Assembly (NCBI GenBank): GCA_950295325.1
Contig: OX485806.1
Span: forward strand, 21,826,001-21,890,000
Length of the DNA stretch: 64,000 bases
From: Polytrichum commune
Lineage: Eukaryota; Streptophyta; Polytrichopsida; Polytrichales; Polytrichaceae
Direction of reading: 5' to 3'
Part shown: positions 20,226 through 31,261 of the stretch, piece by piece
Layout: each line of letters opens with the position of its first letter
Position numbering within the stretch: position 1 is the stretch's first letter
Notes under the pieces: generated by a model
What the model saw: only the letters and a program-made list of their open reading frames with translations
What the model was told of the DNA's origin: nothing
Databases searched by the model: none
Translations under genes and position numbers: made by a program

Positions 20226-22800
20226 TTCCGAGATATTTTGATTTAAATGTTATTTTAAACAGTAAGTTTATGGTATTTTTGGACTAAAATTATTTTTAGG
20301 ATTTTTTTTCTAAACTTAGTGAACAGTGGGACCTATGACCGTGGACAATTAAGGGCTCTGATACAGGAAAAAATGTTATTGTATCAGTGAAAAATATGGT
20401 TTAGGGTGTTTAATTGAACATTTGGAAGTAATATCAGTAATAAATATGGGTTTGTCTCAAGTCAAACACATATTGTTTTAGTATAATGAGAATTAGTGGT
20501 ACTCTAAAAGGGTCACGCAACTTTGGGAAAGAGAAATACATGTGGTGCGTCAAATGTCTTGTAGTGGCCCTTTTAGTCTCACTACATCATCATTATAACA
20601 TATCTTGCATACATATGTTTCTTTAAAGAAACAGAAAACTCTAAGAATCAAGGTACTTCAACAAACCACCCTCCAAAACTCGCTTTACTTTGTTGAAGCT
20701 AAAACTAGCTGCATGAATGAACGTGTCTGAATCCGAGTCCAAATCACACACTATAGTAAACAAATAATACAAATGCTTACAGTTGGCCCATTGACCCCGT
20801 TTTCCAATTGCTTTAGTCGCCATCTCCTTGAAGTTAGGACAAATGCATGCTGGCAGCTACGAAATCGTCAAGTAGTATTGCTGAACCTTTGGGGGCGTGC
20901 CGGAATCCAATGAGACGATGCATCCTAAGGCAGGGGCTGGAAGCATGCACAATTTGTGCACTTTGGCTTTCAGTGATAGGGTTGAGGCACAATTATTGGC
21001 GTGTTTTGTTGACGGGGCCTTCTTGTTGCGCCGAATCAATTTCCTTGAATGCCGGGTGGGAAACTCATCCGGATAATGGCGGAATCAATGTAGTTGAACT
21101 ATAAAAAATGAACTATACATGAAATATAGAGGCAAGTATAGACTTACCAACTTGAGTTTCGAGTTTCCTGTTTTTGGTATGTTTCTCCAAGGATTGCATC
21201 CAATGCGTGTGGAGAGGTTGACACAGGTCATCAGATAGGAACATGGAACTACAACCAATAGAGGAAGAACAGGAGCACAGAGGATCACGCGAACCATCAA
21301 TGACAGAGAGTGAGCATCGCAACAATCCCAATAAGAGCGGATCAGACGAGGAGACAAAAGAATACTCAATTTGCACAGTTTGTTTGGGTCACAGATAATA
21401 TGCAATAAGGGCAGATACACGTTTAGATTTTTGCAAAAATGGCATGTGAAATTGAGTTCTCTGAATATGGATGAAAATAAGTCACACTATAGATTGAATG
21501 GTAGGTTGAAAGGATTTCAGGTTAGGGGGAGTTGCTTTGATGAATGTTTTGTTATGTCACATTATGGGGTTCTCGGTTCCAAGAGGCGGTAGGGGGTGGA
21601 TGTCGTGCACCTCTCCATAAGGAGTGCCCGCAACACTATGGGCACAGAGGGGACCCCGGAGTGACACCCAGGACTTGTGACGCCATTGGTGAGAGGGACC
21701 AAGTGATCCTAATGTGGGTGAGGGCCCCGGGCGTTTAGAACACCTCCCACCCACGAAGACTAGGAGTCATGAGGGTAAAGCCATAAGCTATGAGTAGCTT
21801 ATGGCGTCCCAATTCTAGAACGCTCAAGAACACCTCAATCTGAGGTGTGAGCTAGGAGATATAGCACTTTGAGTGGGATGATGTCCCGGGACAGCGCCCT
21901 GGAACAGCAGTGGCCTGGGAGTGGCTCCCGGGACTGCAAAGGTTTAAACAGGCATAACTTCCTTGGTACTTGTCCGAATGGGGCAAGTGAGGTGTCCATC
22001 GGCATCAACGTGAAACGTAGATGACGATAGAGTGGTTGGTTGTTAGATTCAAAGACTGCACGTGGAAGTTATGAAGGTCTGAAGCTGCAGGGAGGCTTCT
22101 AGACCCAGCGGCTAAGGGAAAATGTCTACTTGGCCCCAACTCTTGGTAGAGAGACAAAAGGGATGTTGACGGTGGGGGAGGGGCCCCGCCAAAAGTCCTA
22201 GAGGCTTATATGGGTGAGGCGGCTTTGCCGACCGACCCCCCCGGAGCATACTTGGCAATGTGCTCCGGGTGGTTGTAGTGTTGTCCTACCAACACTATGA
22301 CCAACTAAGGAGTGGACTTCCATGGATGGAAGTCCACCTTAGCCATGGGTTACCTACTAAGGGGAAGAGTCCCGAATGCATGTGTAGGAGGGTTTGGTGA
22401 CCAAATATGAGATTGAAGGTCCGCGGTTTTGAAAGCTAACCATGCATGTGCGTGGGATGTGCAGGTTAGCGCTCGGGACATTTGCTAGGGTTGGAAAGTG
22501 ATTGAGCTAAGTGAAGAAAAGCTAGCAAGGGTCGCGACAGTGGAGGTGTGAGGTAGGAGATATGCCAATTTCAGTGGGGTGCTCGCGCAGGACCAAGCCC
22601 TAGACATCATTATCCCGGGAATGGCTCCAAGTGGAGGATGTTTAGGTTGTGCTTGAGAGAAGGTAAGGTATTTAGTGATTTTGATTAGAGGCTGAAAATA
22701 TTTGGTTGAAATTGAGTGTGAAATTTGGAATGTGGGGGGAGGTCTTGGAACCAACAGGGTGGAGGACGTCAATACTAATCAGGTCCCGTTCAACACATAC
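20226..22800. other. Non-coding part of the TIR element
   Basis: No domain-bearing frame is seen on either strand. It is AT-rich to about 20640, then mixed, with a copy of a ~150-bp pivot module at about 21940-22085 (TTTAAACAGGCATAACTTCC through GTGGAAGTTATGAAGGTC) that recurs at 23300-23510 and 24320-24655. The origin of the remainder is unknown. Confidence 0.5.
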
Positions 22801-22803
22801 CTT

Positions 22804-25800
22804 ACCCTCTCGGAGCCGAGAGGGTCCCCGAAACAAAGATTGAACCCAACCCCCTACCCCTTCTCGGGGCCGAGAGCGTCATTACATGACACAACTTAGC
22901 CCCTAATATCTTCGGACCTTCATAACTTCCACTTGCAAAAAAACCCAACCCACCCACTAATCTACCACCTATTCCCCCTCAAAATCAGACTTAGCAAAAA
23001 TCAACCCATATACATGAGCATCCTCACCCCCTCTCCTATAGTGTTTCGGTGCCGAAACACCCTCAAATGAGAAAAAATAAACCCAACCCACCCACTAATC
23101 TACCACCTGTTCCCCCTCAAAATGAGACTTAGCAAAAATCAACCCATATACATGAGCATCCTCACCCCCTCTCCTATGATGTATCGGTGCCGATACACCC
23201 TCAAATGAGAAAAAAAAAACCCCAACCCACCCACTAATCTACCACCAATCCCCCCTCAAAATGAGACTTAGATGTCAATGCACACCTCACTTGCCCCATT
23301 CAAGCAAGTACTGAGAAAGTTATGCCCCTTCAAACCTTAGCAGTCTTGGGAGCCACTCCCCGGCCACTGCTAAGGTTTGAAGAGGCATAACTTTCTGAGT
23401 ACTTGCTTGAATGGAACAACTAAGGTGTGCATTGCCATCTACGTTGAATGTAAATAACAATAGAGCGGTTGTTTGTTAGATTTGGACAACGCAAGTGGAA
23501 GTTATGAAGGTCCAAAGATATTAGGGGGTTTGTTTTTTTTCATTTGAGGGGGTGAGGATGCTCATGTAGATGGGTTGATTTTTGCTAAGTCTCATTTTGA
23601 GGGGGAATTGGTGGTAGATTAGTGGGTGGGTTGGGGTTTTTCTTTTTTCTTTTTTCTGATTTGAGGGTGTATTGGCAAATCAACACATATACATGAGCAT
23701 CCTCACCCCCTCTCAAATGGTGTATCGGTGCCGATACCCCCTCAAATGAAAAAAAAAAAAAACCCAAACCCACCCACTAATGTACCATCAATTCCCCTTC
23801 AAAATGATACTTAGCACAAATCAACCCATATACATGAGCATCCTCACCCCCTCTCAAATGGTGTATTGGTGCCGATACCCCCTCAAATGAAAAAAAAAAA
23901 ACCCAAACCCACCCACTAATGTACCATCAAATCCCTTTCAAAATGAGACTTAGCAAAAATCAACCCATCTACATGAGCATCCTCACCCCCTCTCCTATGG
24001 TGTCTTGGTACCGAGACACCCTCAAATGAGAAAAAAAAACCCAAACCCACTCACTAATGTACCATCAATTCCCCCTCAAAATGAGACTTAGCAAAAATCA
24101 ACCCATATACATGAGCATCCTCACCCCCTCTCAAATGGTGTCTCGGTACCGAGACACCCTCAAATGAGAAAAAAAAAACCCCAACCCACCCACTAATGTA
24201 CCATCAATTCCCTTTCAAAATGAGACTTAGCAAAAATCAACCCATCTACATGAGCATCCTCACCCCCTCTCCTATGGTGTCTAGGTACCGAGACACCCTC
24301 AAATGAGGAAAAAAAAAACCCCTAATATCTTCAGACCTTCATAACTTCCACTTAAAATGTCCAAATCTAACAAAACACCACTCTATTGTTATCTAAATTC
24401 AACGGAGATGGCAATGCACACCATAATTGTCACATTCAAGCAAGTACTCAGAAACTTATGCCTCTTCAAACCTTAGCAGTGGCCCGGGAGTGGCTCCCAA
24501 GACTTCTAAGGTTTGAAGGGGCATAAATTTTTTAATACTTGCTTGAATGGGGCAAGTGAGGTGTGCATTGCCATCTACGTTGAATTTAAATAACAATAGA
24601 GTGGTATTTTGTTAGATTTGGACATTTTAAGTGGAAGTTATGAAGGTCTGAAGATATTAGGGGTTTTTTTTTTTCTCATTTGAGGGTGTCTCGGTACCGA
24701 GACACCATTTGAGAGGGGGTGAGGATGCTCATGTATATGGGTTGGTTTTTGCTAAGTCTCATTTTGAGGGGGAATTGATGGTACATTAGTGGGTGGGTTG
24801 GGGTTTTTTTTTTCTCATTTGAGGGTGTCTCGGTACCGAGACACCATAGGAGAGGGGGTGAGGATGCTCATGTAGATGGGTTGATTTTTGCTAAGTCTCA
24901 TTTTGAAAGGGAATTGATGGTACATTAGTGGGTGGGTTTGGGTTTTTTTTTTCTCATTTGAGGGTGTCTCGGTACCGAGACACCATAGGAGAGGGGGTGA
25001 GGATGCTCATGTAGATGGGTTGATTTTTGCTAAGTCTCGTTTTGAAAGGGAATTGATGGTACATTAGTGGGTGGGTTGGGGTTTTTTTTTTCTCATTTGA
25101 GGGTGTCTCGGTACCGAGACACCATTTGAGAGGGGGTGAGGATGCTCATGTATATGGGATGGTTTTTGCTAAGTCTCATTTTGAGGGGGAATTGATGGTA
25201 CATTAGTGGGTGGGTTGGGGTTTTTTTTTCTCATTTGAGGGTGTCTCGGTACCGAGACACCATTTGAGAGGGGGTGAGGATGCTCATGTATATGGGTTGA
25301 TTTTTGCTAAGTCTCATTTTGAGGGGGAATTGGTGGTAGATTAGTGGGTGGGTTGGGGTTTTTTTTTTCTCATTTGAGGGTGTCTCGGTACCGAGACACC
25401 ATAGGAGAGGGGGTGAGGATGCTCATGTATAATGGCTTGATTTTTGCTAAGTCTCATTTGGAAGAGGAATTGGTGGTGCATTAGTGGGTGGGTTGGGGTT
25501 TTTTTTTTCTCATTTGAGGGTGTCTCGATACCGAGACACCATAGGAGAGGGGGTGAGGATGCTCATGTATATGAGTTGATTTTTGCTAAGTATCATTTTA
25601 AAGGGGAATTGGTGGTACATTAGTGGGTGGGTTGGGGTTTGTTTTTTCTCATTTGAGGGTGTCTCGGTACCGAGAGACCATATGGGATGGGGTGAGGATG
25701 CTCATGTATATGGGTTGAATGTTTTGTAAGTCTGATTTTGAGGGGGAACTGGTGGTAGATTAGTGGGTGGGGTTGGGGTTTTTTTTTTCATTTGAGTGTG

Positions 25801-25810
25801 TTTCTAGTAC
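22804..25810. repeat. Inverted satellite array (139-bp unit) with palindromic cores
   Basis: At least fifteen units carry a central palindrome, most often GTGTCTCGGTACCGAGACAC. On the right side its starts are 24686, 24824, 24963, 25102, 25240, 25379, 25519 and 25658, a period of 138-140 bp. On the left side the units run in reverse orientation (for example 23999, 24137, 24276). A large inverted repeat with its pivot near 24485 joins them. Between cores are a poly-A or poly-T run and a conserved ~90-bp segment ending near CTCATTTGAGG. Left-most units (22804, 22862, 23041, 23180) have different but still palindromic cores. No coding potential. Confidence 0.92.
24316..24660. repeat. Central pivot of the inverted satellite array
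   Basis: The arms CCTAATATCTTCAGACCTTC...AACCTTAGCAGT and their reverse complement ACT(T)CTAAGGTT...GAAGGTCTGAAGATATTAGG meet around 24485. Related, less symmetrical modules occur at about 23270-23520 and 21940-22090, suggesting repeated inverted duplication. Confidence 0.85.
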
Positions 25811-26042
25811 TAGGCAATGTATAAAGCGAGGATTCTTTTAATCCTGTTGATAAGGGTCCTCAAATTTGTTATTGTCCGATAGTCACTGCTTACAAAAAAT
25901 TTATGAAGTCACACATCATCAGGGAGATTCATGTCTTGTGGTTGTTGTAGAGGTAGGTAAACTTCAAAATGATTTAAACTCCTCGTTGAATGGAACTAGT
26001 TGAATGCTTGTTCTATTCACCCTTAACCTAGTTTTATTGAAG

Positions 26043-27532
26043 TCATTTGTCATGTACAAATTGTGACAATCTCCTTTGATTGTGCATCACTCAAAAGACA
26101 AAACCCGGCACTACAAGGGTTCTCCGGAGGACCATCCCTGTTTGGACTTGATTCTTGCAGATATACCGGAAAGTCTTCCTGTTCCTGGCATATCAAACCC
26201 ACCATCATCCATTCCCGCTTGGAATCAAGAATCGAAAGAGTCGTTATAACCACTAATTGACTTTGCCGACAAACATTTGCACGACGATGGGGCAATTATT
26301 TTGTTTCACCCTTTTCGCATGAGTACGAAGTCCAATATTCTTGGATATTGCAAATCGTATGGTTTTGCAATTCGGAAAGAGTGGTGGGAAATGAACCGCC
26401 TTCATCTTACATCCCCAATAAATCCAGCATCAACTGTAAGATAAAGCTTCAACCTTCTTTCTCATCACCGCATTCAGTTTCAATTTCATCCTTAAGTTAG
26501 TTGTGTTGTTTACTTTGTAAAGTAATATTGATTTTTATGTCGGGTACATTGTAGACCATAAGGTTCGTTATTTCATTGGCGGTCAGGAGCGTGCCGGGGT
26601 CACCTGCATCGAAGTTTTCATTTCGCCATGTCCCTGAATTGGATCCTTATGGGGTGGATGTTGCACGGGATGATATTCTCCAGAACTTGGTCTCTCGTGA
26701 GGACTAGCTAACTAATGGATCCACACCATGGCGAGGGCCTCGTGAAAAGTCCGTGTTTCTAATGCAAATGCTAATTGAAGCATGTAGCTCCCCATGGGAT
26801 ATTATTCTAGATTGCACGGCATCGACCGGTATGTCTTTGTAATCTTCCATTTCAGTTGGTTAATGGTTAATATTTTTTTGCTCTGAAAATTTATTGTGGT
26901 TTTTGCACTAAGTTTTTCCAACTTCTTTATTTGTAGGATCTTCCATTCATGCATGCCGCAATGTGCACCGTCACATTGCGGCATTAGAGGCTGATGTTGA
27001 TATTTTTGAGGCCTTACTTGCTCCATTGATTTATCTCTAGAGCAGCCTCTGCAGTCACTATTGAAGACCGTGTCACTAGTTTAGAGGATCATGAGGGTGA
27101 AGATATCCCCGTTGAGAGGATTGTGAAAAGATCTCGCTTTACTAAGTGAGTATGGTCCATAAAAATTCTCTTACTAGTGTTATGTTTTTTGCTGTCATTT
27201 CTTCTAAAGTTGAGTTATGAACATGGTACCATTGGCATTTGCAAATGCGATAAATTGAGCTATCCTACTCACCGGCCTTTTTTTTGTGACCTTAAATTCA
27301 ATCCCAGCCCTCCAAAGTCTTGGCAACTTCTTACATATGCAAATGATATTGCTAATCAACTAGCTGGAGGTTTTTATCAGACTTTTACATCTAAATATCG
27401 TCCGGGAAGAGTTTTAGAGTTTTGGATATAGAAGCTTTAGAATCTGATGGTCATGCCTCCTCTGATTCAAATATTAGTGATTCTAGAATGTCTTCATCAT
27501 CAGGTGATCATAGTGATTCGGATTTGATGTAA
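26043..27532 (+). pseudogene. Decayed gene resembling a beta-class DNA N6/N4 methyltransferase, inside the TIR element
   Basis: Motifs appear in the order typical of beta-class enzymes: first a motif IV-like DLILADIPE (about 26144-26170) and HDDGAIILFH, then PWRGPREKSVFLMQ, then a motif I-like DIILDCTASTG (about 26798-26830) continuing after an intron as GSSIHACRN, RHIAALEADVDIFEALLAPL. Proposed introns are 26436-26554 and 26829-26936 (GT...AG; the latter splits the motif I glycine) and one near 27146-27206. The end is an acidic Ser/Asp-rich tail stopping at 27530-27532. Lesions include a frameshift near 26140, in-frame stops near 26246 and 26707, and a break near 27041. Normal activity and substrate are unknown. 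It could instead belong to another SAM-dependent fold. Confidence 0.55.
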
Positions 27533-28319
27533 TAGCTTCATGTGTATGTCTGTGTACTATCTAATATACCGTTTTTTCTTCCGTTGGTTTTTCATTTTAT
27601 GCACTCATTCCGCATGGAATTCATTGTATGTGTATTACTTTCGGAGTTTATGGAATATTGTTTAAAATATTTTCGAACACCACTTGGTTTCTTGTTAACG
27701 TTTGAGTTAACGAATAATTTTATTGTTCATCACTTACTTCCATAATCGGCGTATTAGTTCATACCATTCTCATGTTTCTTTAAGGGTTTTCACTATTCTT
27801 CTATTATGGTTTTCATACACTTTTTCAATGATTTCTTGCGATTTTAGGCGAATGCTGGTTTGAATAAATGACCTTAAACCATTACTGTCACCTCATGAAA
27901 TGTGGCATTCAAGTGTCTTTACTAATATCTCTGCATGAGTATGTTCAACAATGATATGAGGTGCACACCTATATTACACAATGGTCTACAAGTTCACTAA
28001 AGTGTACACCAACGACACTAAATTCTAAACATAAAACCCCTAGGCCTTGTCCAAAGCGGCCATGCCGAGACCGAACATGAAATCTAAGCCATTGGGCATG
28101 TCGAGACCCAAATTGAAACCAATGATTCGATTTCAAATTTATGGAGTCAAGTTGAATGTAGCTAAACATGAAACCCAAACATGGCATGCCTACATTCAAC
28201 CTGAAACCATAAACTTCACCTCAAATCAGACAGCAAACCCCAAGGCCAACAAACCTCGGATCCGAGGCCTCCTGCAAAGTAGCCCATCCACTTGAAATGA
28301 CGAGACCCACCCAGAAACC

Positions 28320-28850
28320 ACACCCTTTAAACACAATCAGAATGTAGGGGCTCAAGCCATGAGGCCTCAGGTCCGAGGCCTTCTCCCAGTGGGACTTCAT
28401 CCACCTCAAATAACAACCTGTAACCATCCGAGACCCATTCCCAACCTACAAACCTTATACCCAATCTGAAATGATACCGCAGCCACGAGGCCTTGGATCC
28501 CAGGCCTTCTCCAAGTGGGACTTAGTCCACCTCAAATGACAAGTTGTAACCATCCGAGACCCATTCCCAACCTACAAATTAAACCTTATACCCAATCTGA
28601 AATGATACCACAGCCACGAGGCCTCGGATCCCAGGCCTTCTCCAAGTGGGACTTAGTCCACCTCAAATGACAAGTTGTAACCATCCGAGACCCATTCCCA
28701 ACCTACAAATTAAACCTTATACCCAATTTGAAATGATACCACAGCCACGAGGCCTCGGATCCCAGGCCTTCTCCAAGTGGGACTTAGTCCACCTCAAATG
28801 ACAACCTGTAACCATCCGAGACCCATTCCCAACCTACAAACCTTATAAGA
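28320..28850. repeat. Tandem repeat of ~126-131 bp near the right end of the TIR element
   Basis: The phrase TAACCATCCGAGACCCATTC recurs at 28421, 28547, 28678 and 28809. Units contain GAGGCCTC-type palindromes next to GGATCC. Subterminal tandem repeats are common in DNA transposons. No gene. Confidence 0.88.
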
Positions 28851-28989
28851 GAATGTGCAAGCAAATATAGTATAGGTTCCTCAACCACGGTTATAGGTTA
28901 TTTTTGTCAATAAATATTTCAATATTTAGCTTTACACCGCGGTCATAGGGCATGTTTCACCACACAAAATTTCAATATTCTACAAAACT

Positions 28990-29028
28990 TACCGCTCACC
29001 GCTCACCGCTCGCAAAATAGCTTTTCCC
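28990..29028 (-). repeat. Right TIR of the 8.86-kb element
   Basis: CCGCTCACCGCTCACCGCTC followed by GCAAAATAGCTTTTCCC is the inverse of the left terminus and is followed by the TSD GACTCGCGCC at 29029-29038. Confidence 0.9.
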
Positions 29029-30201
29029 GACTCGCGCCCATTTCGAGAGGATAGCGCTTTCCTGGAATTGGAATTTTTGTTGACGGACCTCGTGCAATAC
29101 TGCTTGGGCATCACTCAATTTATCACGTGCTTCGCGGGAGCCCCAGTTCCTTTGCAATTCCGCTTCCGCCGTCGTGATCTCCTCGAATTGTGACATGTAT
29201 GCTGCTTTCCAATGTTGTTTCTGATCTTTTGTTAATTCTTCGGATCGCTGTTTAATAGTCGTGTTTGCTGCGACCATTCGCTGATTCCAGTTGATGAGAT
29301 TAGGGTCCGCTAAAGTTGTCCTCCAAGTTGTAAGTAATGTTGCCTTACTTTCTGGATTGGCCAACAGGCCTTTATTGAAGGTGGGTGGGTGGGGTGTCCG
29401 TCGCCCCTCGTCGCTGAAGTGCGTTACAACACCCGCGTGGTCGGAGACATCTGGTAATGTTGGCAGGATTTCAAAAGTTCCCCCTATACGTTCAATTCTA
29501 TTAGGTACATACATCCTATCTATGCGTGATTGGACCATTGTATCGTCGTTGCGGGCATTAGACCAGGTGAACGCCTTGTCTGATCTTTTATGGAAGGCTC
29601 GCAGGTGAAAGGTGTCTCTCACTCCGAGTCGCATTAGCAATCGATTCCAGGCGTCCAGTTCCCGTCTGTTGATGCTCGTCTTGTTGGACCCACCTTGCTT
29701 ATCACTAGCTAGTTCGATGTTATTGAAGTCGCCAGCCAAAATCCACTCCGCTTCTGGTAATTCGACCTGGGAGAGGTGATTCCACAACATAGCTCTAGGG
29801 CATGTATGGCTGTAACCATATACATTGAGAATGCCCAGCTTGAATTGTGCACTGAGTTGATGGACGACAAATTGTGCCCTTCCTGGGTACAGCACGGAGT
29901 GCTGTACCACGATTGAGCTAAGCCGCTCTGAAAGGATGATTCTTGTTCCCCCTGTAAACCTAGTTGTGTGTGCAGAGAACGCTGCTTCGTTCCAGAGGCT
30001 TGATCCTCCCTTGAATTCGATTAGTCTGGCTTGTTTGAGGCAAGCAGACTCAGGAAGTTTTGTGTCTTGGAGGAGGAGAATATCTGTGGGGGGAGTAGTT
30101 TGTTTGAAGATGCCTTTGATCCTTTTTTTTCTGCTGCCTGAGAAGCCCTGTCCCAAACATCTTGTATTATGGGAGGAGATGGTTATTCTGTCACCCTTCA
30201 T
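29029..30201 (-). CDS. LINE ORF2 N-terminus: AP-type endonuclease
   Basis: This domain nicks the target to prime reverse transcription. It starts at ATG 30199-30201, 15 bases after the ORF1 stop. Endonuclease signatures are SSHNTRCLGQG, DILLLQDTK, WILAGDFNN, RIDRMYVPN and LPDVSDHAGVV (the SDH catalytic box). The frame is open to the TIR element at 29028 and continues into the RT on its other side. The TA-rich tails usual at L1 targets are not seen at this element's own insertion site. Confidence 0.9.
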
Positions 30202-30216
30202 ACTATCTGATGTTGG

Positions 30217-31261
30217 CTAGGAGGCAGGTGTATCCTCCTCATTGAGGACCGCATAACGGTTGGGGGAGACTGTTGGTGTCTGTAAGTTTGTTTTGGTCGT
30301 CCAAACTTCCAGGGGTCCCGCCATGTCCTGCCACTGAATGCTGGACGGTGAAACCTCTTGAATCCGGGTTCTTGCGGGAGTGGCGAGCGCTTCTCTGACA
30401 TTGTCGGGTATTCTTCTCCACCCAAATTCTCTGCCTTTTCGTATTTTAACCTTGGCTTCCGGAACAGCAATGCACACATATAATGTACAAGTGTGTTCTC
30501 CATCGAGGCTTAGGGACCAATGGGCAAACCATTTGCCTTGGGTCCATTTCAGGAAAGGCGAGCTGAGGTTGTTATTGAACATCAGTATCTTGTGTAATGC
30601 TTGCGCAGTTTCATTTACGACGTGCTGTTGTGCTCTGTTGGTGGACCAGGGGATACCCGCTAGCACTTCGGCGACATTGACTTCTGTGATGCTCATAGGG
30701 AGGTTCTGAGCCTTGTTCACTAGGTATTCTATTTGGTCGTCATTCTTGGTGATAAACGGCACTACTTTGAGTCTCTTGCGAGAGGAGGTTGGGATTTGTG
30801 GTGTGTCCAGCGTTGTCCAGAAGTCCTCCGCAAGTCGTCCCGAGCGGTAGCCTTGTCTGGTGAGAGGTGCAGACTCTGACCCTTGATTTTGTATCTTCGC
30901 CTTACCCTTGTCTTGGATTGGTGTTTCGGGGGTTACCTTTGGGCGCCAGACGAATGTCGGGGTCTGCTCATTGGATTCCTGCGCTGTGCTTGATGTTTTT
31001 GGTGTCGGGGAGGCTAATTGTGGAAAGTTGATGTCGTTGGGCTGTAGTGTAGGGTCTGGCTGTGCCGAGGCTTCCGATTCGGGCTGTTGTGGTTGGATGG
31101 GACTGTCTGGTGGGGTTGGTGTAAGAGTGGTTATCTGTTGCGCCTCCTGCTCTTGCGGTTTGGTGTGGGATATCGCCTGGTGTGTCGAGGGGTCCGATTC
31201 GGGTTGGGTGGGTGGGGCGGGGATGTCTGCTGGAGTTGGCACAATGGTATTTGTCTGTTGC
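30217..31261 (-). CDS. LINE ORF1, C-terminal Pro/Gln-rich part
   Basis: This is the distal half of ORF1, cut off from the N-terminus by the family A LTR at 31262-33072. The proximal part is rich in Pro, Thr, Gln and Ser. The C-terminal half (from about VNEAQNLPMSITEVNV) is more globular but matches no family I recognise. It stops at 30217-30219, just before ORF2. ORF1 proteins bind element RNA. The frame is open. Confidence 0.75.

Larger units (their letters stand above)
20171..29028. mobile_element. 8.86-kb TIR DNA element, Mutator-like by TSD size, non-autonomous
   Basis: Left terminus GGACGAAGCTATTTTGCGAG (20171-20190) and the reverse complement of the right end, GGGAAAAGCTATTTTGCGAG, align over about 45 bp, including runs of a GAGCGGT heptamer. 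The 10-bp TSD falls in the 9-11 bp range of Mutator-like elements. No transposase frame is visible inside. Cargo is an inverted palindromic satellite (about 22800-25810), a decayed methyltransferase-like gene (about 26043-27532) and a ~130-bp tandem repeat (about 28320-28850). Dependence on a MULE transposase is inferred. Confidence 0.82.

Noticed and set aside
20226-22800. Hidden transposase in the left half of the TIR element
   Set aside because: No frame with DDE or zinc-finger motifs could be found on either strand.
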